Positions 8,590-21,012 are shown, numbered from the stretch's first letter. The stretch: 64,000 nucleotides of DNA from Eurosta solidaginis (GCF_040869045.1 NC_090319.1:346746302-346810301); one strand, 5' to 3'. Numbers and translations: made by a program. The notes: a model not told the origin generated them from the letters alone.

Positions 8590-10210
8590 CTGCCCTCCTC
8601 CTAAGTCTGATCGTGCCGATCAGACAAATCTCTCGATCTAAATGCATCTCCAAATGTACCACTCTTCTACTTCGTGGTTTCCCAATGGTTTGTATGCGGT
8701 AGATGGTGTCACTGATATTCTTCACAACTTTGTACGGGCCTTCCCAACTGCACCGAAATTTGGATGGAACACCTTTCCGCCGGTGAGGGTTGTATAACAG
8801 TACCAAATCTCCCGCCAAGAAACCTTTCGAACTATTGTTCTCATCGTACCTGTGTTTCATCGTACTACACAATACCCTGGTTCGTTCCTCCACACTCTGT
8901 TGTTTGGCCAATGAACTACTTCGTAGAGCTTGCGCTGGACGGATTTGCTTTGCATAATCAGTATCGTTCCGACGCTTCACAACAGTAGTGTGCCCTGGCT
9001 TGAAACCACCCTTGCATTCTTTCTGCGAAATTCTTTCCTTCGTTTTAGTGCGTCCGTTAGGGCTTTTCAATGCCAGTTTTTCTCTCACAGGTACCTTTGG
9101 TTTTGATTTATTTGGCCCATTCGTTCCATCAACCCTTGCCCGATCTGCTGCCTTTAACTTTTGCGGTTTTTGTCGAATCTCTTTCAGCAGCACTCGATTA
9201 CTGCTGAACCCTTCTTCCTAACTGAAGTTAAGTGGCATATCCTGGTTCTCATAGCGCATAATCTTTCCTGATGTCATGGTCAATTAAGAAGTCCACTCCC
9301 AATATGACTTCATCAATGATCTCCGCCACAACGAATTTGTGTAGAACCATGACCTTCCCAATTAGGACTTCACATATCAGTTCTCCCTGGACTTGGTTAT
9401 ACTCGCCTGTGATCGTATGCAACCTTGCTCCAGGTAACGGTTTTACTCTCCTGTTGACTAAATCAGATCGAATCAAGGAATGGGATGCGCCCGTATCTAC
9501 AGTCAGTACACGCTCCTTGCTATCCACATTCCCTCTGACGGTAAGACTGCTTGATTTCCTTCCAATTTGCGACACAGATATCACAGGACATTCAATAGCT
9601 GGAGCTAGCTCTCGATTTTTACATCTGGCACGCTCTCGCTCATCTCCTAGAGCTTTGCGTTTACGGCCACCCAAGTTGGAACTACCAGGACCAAGATTGC
9701 AGTGACGTGCTATGTGACCGGGTTTCCCGCATTTGAAGAATTTGATAACTCTTTCACTCCGCTTTTGCGATCCTTTCAGCGCCTCCAATATTGCGTCTAC
9801 CCACTCTGGCATTTCTACTTCCACACGGCGTGCTTTCAAAACTGGCTTACACAATAGTGAGGCAGTTTCCTGAGTCAATGCATGTGATACCGTTTCTGCA
9901 AATGTTGGCTTTGAGTTTGCGTATGACAGTTGCGAAAATATTCGAGATTCTTGTTATTTCAACTGCTCAGCCATATATGTCTTCTGTTCTTCTAACTGTG
10001 TTTCCATCTTAGATGTTATACGTGTCTCCTGTGATTCCAGTTGGGATGCTATACTTGTCTTTTGTTCTTCCAGTTGAGATGCCAGTTGAGATGTTATATC
10101 TGTCTTTTGCGATTCCAGTTGAGAAGCCACTGTCGATGTTTGGCCAGATATTGCAGCCAAAATCATCTTCAAGTCTGTGCTCGTAACTGTCTGCGTAACT
10201 GTCTCTTCCA
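8590..10210 (-). pseudogene. Internally deleted gypsy gag-pol relic
   Basis: Pieces match the intact element at 33055-39531 in order but with gaps. From the right: a Gag coiled-coil part (SQLEEQKTS repeats, 10172-9954), loss of the capsid region, then the nucleocapsid and protease (9878-9249: GHIARHC, then VDTGASHSLIRSDL). A break near 9200-9250 separates the next frame (9193-8510). That frame starts in the pre-RT linker and jumps directly to the integrase C-terminus (GDLVLLYNP, SWEGPYKVVK), so RT, RNase H and most of integrase are gone. The zinc knuckle has lost its first cysteine (FFKCG instead of CFKCG). It ends abruptly at about 10210 against a non-LTR fragment. Confidence 0.88.
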
Positions 10211-11395
10211 GTCTTCTCGGACATTTCCGGGGCTTTCAATAATGTTTCTAAATGGGCGATTATGAATGGTCTTAATTACATCAAAGTACATCCAGCTTTA
10301 ACCAGATGGATTTGCTGCATGTTAAATTGCAGGAAGATTACATCACAATGGGGATTGTACGAGGCCACGAAATCAGTGGACAGGGGCACGCCTCAGTGAG
10401 GGGTGCTATCACCTCTGCTGTGGACGCTGGTCATCAACCAACTGCTCAGGCGATTCGATGAGGGACCCGTAAAACTTACGGCTTACGCAGATGACGTTGC
10501 AATTGTCATAAGTGGAAAGTGCCTTTCAACGATTAGTTCTTTGATGGATCGGGCGCTTTGCGATATTCATACCTGGGCATTTAATGTCGGGTTGAAAGTC
10601 AATGCGGAGAAGTCGGCCTTGGTCTTGTTTACAAAGAGGTACAAGGTCCCAAATTGGACCTGGCCTAAGTTAGGAGAGGTGACCTTACAGGAGAAGCCAG
10701 GGAGATCTTAAGGCCACAATAGAGGTGGACGGTTGGCGCAAGGGTGTGCAAATGGCGGACGAGGCGATACATGTGTACACAGATGGTTCCAAAGTAGTCG
10801 AAGGAGTATGGTTTGCGGTATACTGCTCTGATCCGGAAATAAGCAGATCGTACAGGCTGCCGGATTACTGTAGCGTTTTACAAGCGGAAATATTAGTCGT
10901 AACCAAAGCAGTAGCAACCCTGGAAGAGAATAGCTTAAGCCGCAACCGTGTTAACTTTTAAATTGGCAGTCAATCAGCAATTAAGGCAATAATCTCTTAT
11001 AGCACACCATCTAAATTCATGTTAGAGTGTAAGCAATCTCTGGAGAGAATCGGGACAGGGAGAAGCATACATCTATATTGGGTCCCAGGGCATATGGAAA
11101 TAGATGGGAACGAAAAAGCGATTGAACTAGCTAAAAAGGGCGAATCCCTTGAAGCTTGCTCCGTAGACGTCCCAATTAGACTGGGCGAAATTAAGCGAAT
11201 GCGAGAGGTGCACAAGATCGGCCAAGCAGGAAAGGCGTGGGTTCAAGCGAGGGGCTGTAAAGTGTCGAAGATTATGTGCAGGTCTTACAACCTTAGACTA
11301 AAAAAGTTGCTTCTATCATTAAAAAGAGAGGACTGTAGACTCATGACGGGTATTCCGACTGGACACTGCCTTCTGGCGTCACATGCCTTTAAATT
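10211..11395 (+). pseudogene. Non-LTR retrotransposon fragment: RT and RNase H
   Basis: The fragment starts inside the RT catalytic block (SDISGAFNNV) and continues through LSPLLWTLVINQLL and YADDVAIV. A nonsense TGA replaces the first glycine codon of the PQGG motif near 10400. After about 10700 the frame shifts and the region between RT and RNase H is missing. It resumes at VDGWRKGVQMADEAIHVYTD, reaches a mutated active-site segment (stop then IGSQS, near 10960), then YWVPGHMEIDGNEKA and GIPTGHCLLASHAFKL. Both ends are truncated and there is no tail. The same family appears at 52340-52960 and 61693-62300. Not functional. Confidence 0.88.
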
Positions 11396-11821
11396 ATTCT
11401 TATATATTATTTATAATTGCTGTTTTTATGTGCAGATCCCTTTTTCGCTTTATTTGGAATCCAAACCTATAAATAAAATTTTGGTTGTGAAGATGGAGAC
11501 TCGTGCTATTAGCGAGCTTTGGGCATTATTGGATATAGTGTTTTTGTTTAGCTATACTTTATTAAAATAATTTGTTTAAAATAAATGATTGTGAGCACAC
11601 AAAGAAATCTATTTGTACTATAGCACTATTGTGAATATTATATTAGAACTAACACTGCATTACCGTGCTAACATTCGCCAGATGGCAGCGCAAGCGCATG
11701 TAAGTTTTTATTGATAGATGACTGATTGATAAAACAGCTGATTTCTGTTGATATTTGAAATGAGACTTTTACATTTTGTTTCGCAAGATGCGCACGGGTC
11801 CGGCTAGTTATTTTAATTAAT
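11396..11821. other. No gene recognised
   Basis: AT-rich sequence between the non-LTR fragment and the first DINE-like repeat. An open frame running on from the fragment to 11570 is a chance extension. Confidence 0.4.
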
Positions 11822-13366
11822 TATACTCAGCTGAGCTAAGCTCACAGAGTATAACGGTACCCATAACGGTACCCCGTAACGGCATAAAGTAATCGAGATA
11901 GATATAAACTTCTATATATCAGAATGATCTGGGCAAAAAAAGAAATTCATTTAGCCATGTCCGTCTGTCCGTCCGTCCGTCTGTCTGTCCGTGAACACGA
12001 TAACTTGAATACATTTTGAGGTATCTTGATGAAATTTGCTATGTAGGTTCTTAGGCACTCATCTCAGGTCGCTATTTAAAATGAACAAAATCGGACTATA
12101 ATCACGCCCACTTTTTCGATATCGAAAATTTCGAAAAATGGAAAAAGTGCGATAATTATTACCAAAGATGGATAAAGCGATGAAACTTGGTAGGTGGGTT
12201 GAGCTTATGACGCAGAATTGAAAACTAATAAAATTTTGTACAACGGGCGTGGCACCGCCCAATTTTAAAAGAAGGTAATTTAAAAGTTTTGCAAGATGTA
12301 ATTTGGCAGTCGTTGAAGATATCATGATGAAGTTTGGCAGGAACGTTACTGCTGTTACTATATATGTGCTAAATAAAAATTAGCAAAATCGGATGACGAA
12401 CACGCCCACTTTAAAAAAAAAATTTCTTTTAAAGTCAAATTTTAACAAACAATTTAATATCTTTACAGTATATAAGTAAATTATGTCAAAATTCAACTCC
12501 AGTAATGGTGCAACAAAATACAAAAATAAAAAAAATTTCAAAATGGGCGTGGCTCCGTCCTTTTTAATTTAATTCGTCTAGAATACTTTTAATGCCATAA
12601 GTCGAACAAAGATTTACCAATCCATTGGTAGAGACATTGCTTCTATAATGATAACTGTTTTCTGTGAAAATCGGCGAACTCGGTTGAAGCCACGCCAAGT
12701 TTTTATACACAGTCGACCTTCTGCCCTTCCGCTCGGGCGTTAACACGATAACTTGAACAAAAATCGATATATCTTTACTAAACTTAGTTCACGTACTTAC
12801 CTGAACTCACTTTATCTTGGTATTAAAAATGGGCGAAATCCGACTATGACCATGCCCACTCTTTCGATATCGAAAATTTCGAAAAATGAAAAAAATGCCA
12901 TAATTCTATACCAAATACGAAAAAAGGGATGAAACATGGTAATTGGATTGGTTTATTGACGCGAAATATACATAACTTTAAAAAACTTTGTAAAATGGGT
13001 GTGACACCTACCATATTAATAAGAGGAAATTGTAAAAGTTCTGCAGGGCGAAATCAAAAGCCCTTGGAGTCTTGGCAGGAATATTGTTCGTGGTATTACA
13101 TATATAAATAAATTAGCGGTACCCGACAGATGATGTTCTGCGTCACCCTGGTCCACATTTTGGTCGACATCTCGAAAAAAACTACCACCACTCCCTTTTA
13201 AAACCCTCATTAATACCTTGAATTTGATACCCATATCGTACAAACACATTCCACAGTTACCCTAGGTTCATTTTCCTAAATGGTGATTTTCCCTTATTTT
13301 GTCTCCAAAGCTCTCAGCTGATTATGTAATGTTTGGTTATACTCGAACTTAGCCTTCCTTACTTGT
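11822..13366 (+). mobile_element. DINE-1/Helentron-like repeat, copy A1
   Basis: It starts ATACTCAGCTGAG and ends with CTCAGCTGATTATGTAATG, an imperfect hairpin (GTTTGGTTATACTCGAAC) and CTTCCTTACTTGT. Thus it has subterminal inverted repeats and a 3' hairpin, as in DINE-1-type non-autonomous Helitron relatives. Near the 5' end is a run of (TCCG/TCTG) GTCCGTCTGTCCGTCC. The body carries repeated GGGCGTGGC / CACGCCCACTTTTTCGATAT blocks. Assignment to DINE-1 is from architecture and memory. It is homologous to 17127-18623. No real coding sequence. Confidence 0.75.
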
Positions 13367-13726
13367 TTTGTTTTGTTGATTTTCCAACAGAATGAATAAT
13401 TGATGTGTATGTTGTTATCTCTTGAAAACTTTGGCAAGGGGTGACAAAAAATCTTTCCAATATACATCAAAAATTATTTATTTATTTCTAGACACCCTGA
13501 TTGACGAATTTTATCTTTCAGTAACGTTTATAATTGGAAGTTCTAGTGTGTTGTTATTGTTGTAGCAGTGCCTTGCCGCGTCCAATGGGTGCGACGACTC
13601 ACAAATTGTCTTCAATATTCTCTAACGAGAGTCCGAGGAAATTTGCTGTTTGAACAGAGATGGACCAGAGTGATCCGAGGGTTAGAGTCGTTGGTTCTTA
13701 CGTTTTCGGTATTTACCTAAGGCGAC
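13367..13726. other. Unassigned sequence with a retroposon-like scrap
   Basis: Mostly unrecognised. GTTGTTATTGTTGTAGCAGTG at 13552 resembles the 5' start of the poly(A) retroposon family (42243-42683), but what follows does not clearly match it. Confidence 0.35.
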
Positions 13727-14020
13727 CACTGTGGTGTGGTAGTAGCACATTGAAGGTCGTGGTCCAAGGCAAAGTAATATCAAAAATTTAGACAAAAGTT
13801 GTTTCAATTAGAAAAAAGGTTTTCTAAGCAGAGTCGCCCCTCAGCAGATATTTTGTCTGCGCTCCGATCGTATTTCTGCCATGAAAAGATTCTTAATTAA
13901 AATTTATCTGTCTTGCAAGTTCCGAAATATCCCGTCACGCCAACTCCTAGACAAAATTAAAAAGGGATCACAATGTAAATTGAAAGAGTAGCTCCGCCTA
14001 AATATTATCAGAGATAAACC
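13727..14020 (+). mobile_element. Old SINE copy, same family as 21958-22296
   Basis: It shares the order GTGGTGTGGTAG (head), CAAGGCAAAGTAATATCAA, AGTCGCCCCTCAGCAG, GTATTTCTGCCATGAAAAG and ATTGAAAGAGTAGCTC with the SINE at 21958-22296. It is diverged, and the promoter-like box B is damaged (TCGTGGTCCAAG). No flanking duplication was found. Confidence 0.7.
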
Positions 14021-15425
14021 GAACTAAGTCTTCATTTTCTTTTTTGGAGAGGGGGGTCTAACTAAACTTCCAACTGGACTCTCCACTTTTGAAACAAAAA
14101 AATAAAAAACATTAAAAATTGTCCATAAAGAATGTTATTTTTGGAACTACTGCGCACATATGCATATGCACATATGTTCCAATTTTTCCTCTTATTCTAC
14201 CCGCCATTGCTGTTATCCAAGCATAACTCTCTCTATTACTCTTAATCTTATTCTACTACTTTGTCTTAAATCATTACCCTTATTCTTACTTGTACTCTCA
14301 ATCTCTATCTTTCTCTTGTTCTCTTTACTCTTCCGACTTCCCTCAAAATTTCTCTGCTTTTTCTTCTCATTTCATCTGTTTTATATTTTTTTCGTGTCCC
14401 ATTTCCTATGAATAGATGCATCGCATGATAGCTAGAAGTAAGAGATGCGTTACCCCTTCTCGCAGTACTACCTAAGCATACTGCAATCACATTCAGTAAA
14501 GTTGTTTATTGCAACGATAAATTGTATTACATCTTTTCCGTGATTCGATTTTGATACACCTAAGATAAATAATTTCGCCTTGTCTATGCAAACCAAGGTC
14601 AAATAAAAGAAATATTCCACTCAAAAGACTCCATAATGTTCAGGCATAAACATCCACTCAACTATATCCAATCAAAACATAAATCTTAATAAATTAAATC
14701 CCCTGGTGAAGTACAACCTTTTACTGAGTTTGTATCCAGGGAGATATAGAAATGCGCCCTTCCTGTGCAATAATAGGCCGTTCGTAACCAGTGCAATAAA
14801 TTAGATCTTACTGCTCCACAAAATATTCAGTTATATCGAGCTAATATTTTATGCCCAAACAGCTAAATTATTATTATAGACAGGTAAACGCTTACCACCA
14901 TGAGAGTGCCTCAACCGATTTCATGAAGGGAGCTTCATCTCTTTGAAAAAAGTCAAGCCTTTGATACAAATTATCTGCACTGCCTACATCTACCTTAAAG
15001 ATACTCCAATAGTGCAGCTAAATAGCAGATGGAATAGTGTTTTTAAAGGCCATTAAAGTAATATTTATTAAGGTTTTTTGTTTTCACCCCTACTCAAAGT
15101 ATTGATTACTAAAACGAATCCTTTTGAAATTCAATATTTTATTTTGCCTTCAAATAAACCTTGACAAATGTGACATTTTTATGCATTGATCAGGTAATTA
15201 AATTGCGCTTGATTTATTTGTCTTTCTTGTTTCTCACAAGCTATAAACATATCATCCTTTCACCCGTTACCAACTCATTTGCTCTTTAGATTGCTTTGCT
15301 ATGAATCACTACATCATTGACGCAGAAATCACGCTCCATCACACACGATTCAATCATCGACATCACAGGTAGATATAGCCACACAACTGGTGCGGCGTGC
15401 ATATGCTCTCTAAATAAAAACAAAC
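14021..15425. other. No gene recognised; pyrimidine-rich tract inside
   Basis: AT-rich sequence. About 14170-14400 is a T/C-rich low-complexity tract (CTCTCTATTACTCTTAATC type), whose open frames on both strands are compositional artefacts. The remainder shows nothing recognisable. Confidence 0.4.
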
Positions 15426-15433
15426 TAACAAAG

Positions 15434-16852
15434 CAGCGGCGTAGATAACTTTTTGTGATGGGGGATTTAATTTAACAATGATTTTTGTACTTTTAAGTTA
15501 TTTTTATCGGTTCTTTTTTATAATCATGAGAATCACTTATTACATTGTATAAAACAAGTAAAAAATAGGGATACATTTTTTACTTCTGTGTCCTCAATAT
15601 GCGAAAAAGTCTTTCAATAATTAAAGAAGGAAATCAGGTTTTGCGATTTTTTCGGTAACTTAATGTCATTATGAATAGCCAGAGCAGCCAGTCAGTCCAT
15701 TCAGGCGGTTCTACAATAAAAAAAAAAATTTGGCAAAAATAAATTTTTTATTTTAGAATAAAATTCATAGATCTTAGAGCAACGTTATTTACTTCTTTTG
15801 CCGTGTTTCTCAGAATCGTGTTTATCCGTTTTAAAAGTGCGTTCCGCGGTTGATTTCGATACCTGTAAAGTAGCTAATATCCTGAGCAATACGTTGATAT
15901 TCAGAAAATTTTCTTCTGGACAATGATCAAGCGCATCCAAAGAGTATCGCCATTACGAATTAAATATCTGTTACACACTTCTAATCATTCAAAAACAGAA
16001 GGTGGTCCCGTAATGACAAATTCCTGATAAAACTCGACTGATTGATGAATTGATCAGCTATTTTTTCAATTTCATTCAAATCATGCTCGAAAAGAGCCGA
16101 AAATCCTTCTAGTATATTTTCATGTTAAGTGAATTTTTCTCCAAGATCCATGATGATTGAACACTGCTACACGAATATAATCTTTTGTACTTTGTCTTCA
16201 GGAATGGCCGGCTTTTCTTTGTCGAAGCGCTATTCTTTTGTATTTAATCTCAATGTCAAGAGTTTCAGCAATTTTTTGCGAAGCTTCATAAATTTTAGAA
16301 AAGGCATCTTCTTTTGCACAAATCTTTTTTACTTCCTAGCGCAAATCTTTTGCGAGATGCATGGCTTGAACCAAATCTAAATTAACCTTTTGCAATTCGT
16401 GACACAAAGGCACCGAAAGTAGAAAAATTACATTGATAATATGTAAACATATTAAAAATTCAAAATCCATGGCGTTTTTTAAATTTTTTGAGTTGCGCCT
16501 TTTTCCCAGGTTCTCATTTCATTTAGAGTTTCGTAAAGGAACGGAAATAACTCATAAAAATCGTTGACTGTCTCATATTTTGAAATCCATTGAGTCAGGT
16601 TCAATCTTTTTAAAGATTTCGTTCGTGAAGTTTCGTCAGATTCTTCAATCGTGTTTTCCAAAATGGCTTTTCTTTTAAGTGTATGCAAGAAATTCATAAC
16701 TATCATGAATATATTTTTTTCTTTCTAATTTGAGAGTAATACAAATGATTTAATACTGCACGAAGGTTGGTTCAAGAAATGAAAGCATACATGAATATGT
16801 ATAAGTACAATGGGGGATTTATCCCCTTGATCTCCCCTTATCTACGCCACTG
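15434..16852 (-). mobile_element. hAT transposon, degenerate
   Basis: Terminal inverted repeats CAGCGGCGTAGATAA (left) and the complement of CAGTGGCGTAGATAA (right) bound a 1419-bp element. Flanking 8-bp sequences are TAACAAAG (15426-15433) and TAACACAG (16853-16860), a 7/8 match and the size expected of hAT target duplications. Both ends also share GGGGGATTTA just inside the termini. The interior encodes a broken hAT transposase on the minus strand. Confidence 0.9.
15770..16710 (-). pseudogene. Broken hAT transposase, ZMYM1-like type
   Basis: Reading the minus strand: 16706-16479 gives an open piece ending KYETVNDFYELFPFLYETL, similar to the ZMYM1-type hAT proteins. Next comes DLVQAMHLAKDL ... 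FSKIYEASQKIAETLDIEIK ... IALRQRKAGHS with stops between. Then, after frame changes, a C-terminal dimerisation segment LDALDHCPEENFLNINVLL ... STAERTF near 15900-15830. Several stops and frameshifts make it non-functional. The N-terminal part of the transposase is missing. The family link rests on recognised motifs, not on an alignment. Confidence 0.8.
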
Positions 16853-17126
16853 TAACACAGTAGACCATCCAACAAAATACACCAACTAGTAGTGCAAAAA
16901 CAACAATGCTTGTTTGACAACATCCGACAGCCTATACTAACATGTGGGTGAATTAGTTAGCATGTTGTTGTTGCAATAACTGCTGCTCTTGGCTGTTGGT
17001 TGCCGGTTGTTGAGTTTTAAGCTTGATTTATTATGTAAAATCTGCAAGAATGCCATCAACTAACCAAATCACAACAATAACAAAGATATCCAAAACCCTC
17101 AACTTCAAGGCCCATATTCGATATTT

Positions 17127-18623
17127 TTATACTCAGCTGAGCAGAGCTCACGCGATAATTCATTACCAAAGACGGATAAAGCGATGAAACTTGGTAGGTG
17201 CGTTGACCTTATGACGCAAAATAGAAAATTAGTAAAATTATGGACAATGGGCGTGGCACCGCCTACTTTTAAAAGAAGGTAATTTAAAAGTTTTGCAAGC
17301 TGTAATTTGTTGTCGTTGAAGATATCATGATGAAATTTGGCAGGCACGTTGCTCCTATTACTATATGTGTGCTAAATAAAAATTAGCAAAATCGAATGAC
17401 GAACACGCCCACTTTAAAAGAAAAAAATTTTTAAAGTAAAATTTTAACAAAAAATTTTATATCTTTACAGTATATAAGTAATTTATGTTTCAACTCCAGT
17501 AATGATATGGTGCAACAAAATACAAAAATAAAATAAAATTGCAAAATGGGCATGGTTCCGCCCTTTTTCATTTAATTCGTCTAGAATACTTTTAATGCCA
17601 TAAGTCGATCAAAAATTAACCAATCCTTGTGAAATTTGGTAGGGACATAGATTCTATGACGATAACTGTTTCCTGTGAAAATGGGCGAAATCGGTTGAAG
17701 CCATGCCCAGTTTTTATACACAGTCGACCTTCTGTCCTTCCGCTCAGCCGTTAACACGATAACTTGAGAAAAAATCGCGATATTTTTACTATACTTAGTT
17801 CACGTACTTATCTGAACTCACTTTATCTTGGTATAAAAAATGGCCGAAATCCAACTATGACCACGCCAACTTTTCCGATATCGAAAATTACGAAAAATTA
17901 AAAAATCTCATAATTCTATACCAAATACGAAAAAAGGGATGACGCAAAATATAACTTTAGAAAAAACTTTATAAAATGGGTGTGACACCTACCATATTAA
18001 GCAGAAGAAAATGAAAAAGTTCTGCAGGGCGAAATCAAAAGCCCTTGGAATCTTGGCCGGAATACTGTTCGCGGTATTATATATATAACTAAATTAGCGG
18101 TACCCGACAGATGATGTTCTGGTCACCCCTGTCCACATTTTCATCGATATCTCGAAAACGCCTTCACATATACAACTAAGGGCCACTCCCTTTTAAAATC
18201 CTCATTACTTATACCTTTAATTTGATACCCATATCGTACAAACATATTCTAGAGTCACCCCTGGTCCACCCTTATGGCGATATCTCGAAAAGGCGTCCAC
18301 CCATAAACTAAGGCCCACTCCGTTTTAAAATACTTATTAACACCTTTCATTTGATACCCATATCGTACAAACACATTCTAGAGTGACCTCTGGTCCACCT
18401 TTATGGCGATATCCTGAAATGGCGTCCACCTATAGAACTATGGCCCACTCCCTTTTAAAATACTCTTTAATACCTTCCATTTGAAACCCATATCATACAA
18501 ACACATTCCAGGGCTACCCTAGTTTCATTTTGCTAAATGGTGATTTTCCCTTATTTTGTCTCCGAAGCTCTCAGCTGAGTATGTAATGTTCGGTTACACC
18601 CGAACTTAGCCTTCCTTACTTGT
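17127..18623 (+). mobile_element. DINE-1/Helentron-like repeat, copy A2
   Basis: Homologous to 11822-13366, with the same ATACTCAGCTGAG start and a 3' end CTCAGCTGAGTATGTAATG, hairpin GTTCGGTTACACCCGAAC, CTTCCTTACTTGT. The 5' region has an internal deletion, since the GTCCGTCTG block is absent. The 3' third contains a tandem repeat of about 130 bp: GATACCCATATCGTACAAACA near 18223 and 18352, and a variant near 18483. No coding sequence. Confidence 0.78.
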
Positions 18624-19109
18624 CAATTTTATTTTCAATTCACATGGCTTGAATTGTAAAATGAATTCGAAGAAGAAGACACATATGAAGACGAGCCTTA
18701 AAGTAAATATTCATAAGAGCACATTGAAGACGAAGTCAATAGATAGAAGATGTCATGCAATGATCGGGTGTTTAGCACAGAGTGTCAATCAAGCTAACGG
18801 TCAGACAGACGCACAGATGCATATTTGATTAATATCCCACGCTAAAATTGGAATGAGTATTAGGGTGTGGCTTTTTGTGTAGAATGGAGCTAAAAGTGCG
18901 TTTCATTGATTGTCAGCTGTTGGCAACAGAAGGGGTGCTGGTAAAGAAGGCACCTTCCTATATTCTCCTTGAAATGGCAAACATGCCGTATTCGGAGGGG
19001 CAGTCTTTGCGGACTGTTTATGTTTTATGTAGATTCGACTGTTGTAATTAACGCCCGCTCGTCATAGAGAGCAAACCTGCTGTGGAACTATACATTTTTC
19101 TATTGCTCT
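18624..19109. other. No gene recognised
   Basis: Unassigned sequence between the DINE-like copy and a TATCGA-rich array. Confidence 0.4.
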
Positions 19110-20180
19110 CTACTCGATTTATTATGAAAAGTTATCAATTATTTATCGATATGTTGCCGATATGCTATCAAAGGGTCAATTATTTTTTACCGAAAATGTT
19201 AAAAATTTCTTGTTTGTTGTTACCAACTTGTTATTGGCGTGCTATCTGTTTGATGTCGTACACTTATCGAATTATTATCAAATTGGTTATCGATTTCTTA
19301 TTGAAATCTTAGCGATTTCTTATGGGCGTGTTGTCTATTTGCTAACGATTACTTCTTAAATACTTCAATATAAAAGCGCTGACACATCTCTAACGCGTCG
19401 ATAACAGGTCGATAAGAAATCGATAAAAAGCTGAGGACGATTACAACCCGATACCAAACGGATAACGGAATGATGTTAATTTGCTATCGAAAATGAGCCG
19501 ATAGTAAAACAATAACTACTCAGTATCGCTTGTTACTAATAAAAAGCCGACGAAGTTCTTTTTAAAAAAGCCAAAAATCATTTGTCTATGGTAAAGTTAT
19601 CCGTTTGTTATCGAAAAGTTATGGATTTATGATCTATAATTTGAAAATATGTTGTCGCTCTGCTATGGGATTGTTACCAATTAATATTATTTCTTATCAA
19701 AAAGTTATCGATTACTTGCCGAAAAGTCATCGATAAGTTGTAAAATGGATATCAATTGGTTTTCGGAAACTCATGGATTTGTTATTAAGTTTTTATCGGT
19801 CTGTTATCGAAAATTTATCGATTTAGTATCAAAAATGTAACGATTTGTTTTCGAAGCTATCGATTTCGTATCGGAGTGCTACCAATTTTTTATCGGCATT
19901 TTATAAATTTGTTAACGACGAACTAACGGGTTGTTATGAAACTGTAACCCATAAAACTTCAATATGAAGTGATGGCAAATGTGTAACCCTTCAATAACAA
20001 AGTTATAAGAAAATAAGAAGATGATAACAAGCTAATAATAAATCGAACACTTAACACAAGACTTCGCTATCAATAATAAACCGATAGTAAACCAATAACA
20101 TTACTTTTCGGTATCCGATGTAACCGATAAGAAGCCGTCGAAGCTCTTCTCAAAAAGTCATAAACAATTTATTTCTAGTA
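19110..20180. repeat. TATCGAT-rich degenerate array, two modules
   Basis: Dozens of TTATCGATT-type words occur on one strand, then switch to CGATAA words. The switch occurs around CTTCAATATAAAAGCGCTGACA (near 19360) and again around AAACTTCAATATGAAGTGATG (near 19950). Each module ends with an AGCCGACGAAG... or AGCCGTCGAAG-like block. Similar modules lie at 56370-56960 and 62625-63080. It looks like a fold-back satellite. The short open frames inside are compositional. Confidence 0.7.
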
Positions 20181-20595
20181 ACGTTACCTCTGTTGAGAAT
20201 TATCTTCGATCCAAGGGCGATCTTTAGTTAACCTAAAAAATCTAGTTTCTCGAAGTTAACTGTATGTTTACACATCGAACTTCACGAGTACTTGGTACTA
20301 TCGTCTGTTTTCTTAAATATTTTTGTAAGTATGGTTTATGCCAACATATCGAATATCCTTATATTTAGTAATGTATTTGCTTTTATGAATATTTTGCTCA
20401 TGACAACTAATATTCGTAGTCTTCTTCCTCGGTCACACTCGCCGTCTTATTATCGCATTTATGACGCCACCCACCTACACACATATGTAAATAAATAAAA
20501 TTTTTATTGTACTTCATATTCTGACAAATTTACTACCTTCTACTTGCATGTGAATCTAGATATGTATTTATATATGTACGGATGTATGTATATTA
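20181..20595. other. No gene recognised
   Basis: AT-rich spacer with ATGTATGTATAT-type simple sequence near its end. Confidence 0.4.
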
Positions 20596-20597
20596 GA

Positions 20598-21012
20598 CTG
20601 GGTCGATTTATTAATCGATATCGCGCCATCGATTTTTCGATAGAATTTGGGCTCAGTAAAAAAAGTTCCACTATCCATACCCAAAAAATAATTTTAAAGC
20701 GTACGAAAAAAAAATGGCGAAAGGGTCAATTTTCAATCAAAACACTCCCCAAAACCCAAAACATATTTTTTTTTCCAAAAAACTCTTGTAAAAACGTTGG
20801 CGATAAAAGTTTCTTGAAAAAAAAATATATATATATATTTTTTGGGTTATGGGGAGTGTTTTGGTCGAAAAATTGACCCTTTTGCCATTTTTCGCACGCT
20901 CTAAAATTATTTTTTTGGGTGCGCGTAGTGGAACTTTTTTCCTGAGCCCAAATCCTATCGAAAAATCGATGGCGCAATATCGGTTAACTTTCGTCCATAC
21001 AAATCGACCCAG
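20598..21012. repeat. Fold-back element, about 415 bp
   Basis: CTGGGTCGATTT at the left returns as AAATCGACCCAG at the right. The arms match over roughly 170 bp, including GGGCTCAG...AAAAAGTTCCACTA, GGCGAAAGGGTCAATTTT and AACACTCCCCA, around an A/T-rich centre near 20805. Overlapping open frames on the two strands encode near-identical peptides only because of the palindrome. A partly similar sequence lies at 54900-55200. Confidence 0.85.

Noticed and set aside
14160..14490. Ser/Leu/Phe-rich frames resembling membrane segments
   Set aside because: They are translations of a T/C low-complexity tract.
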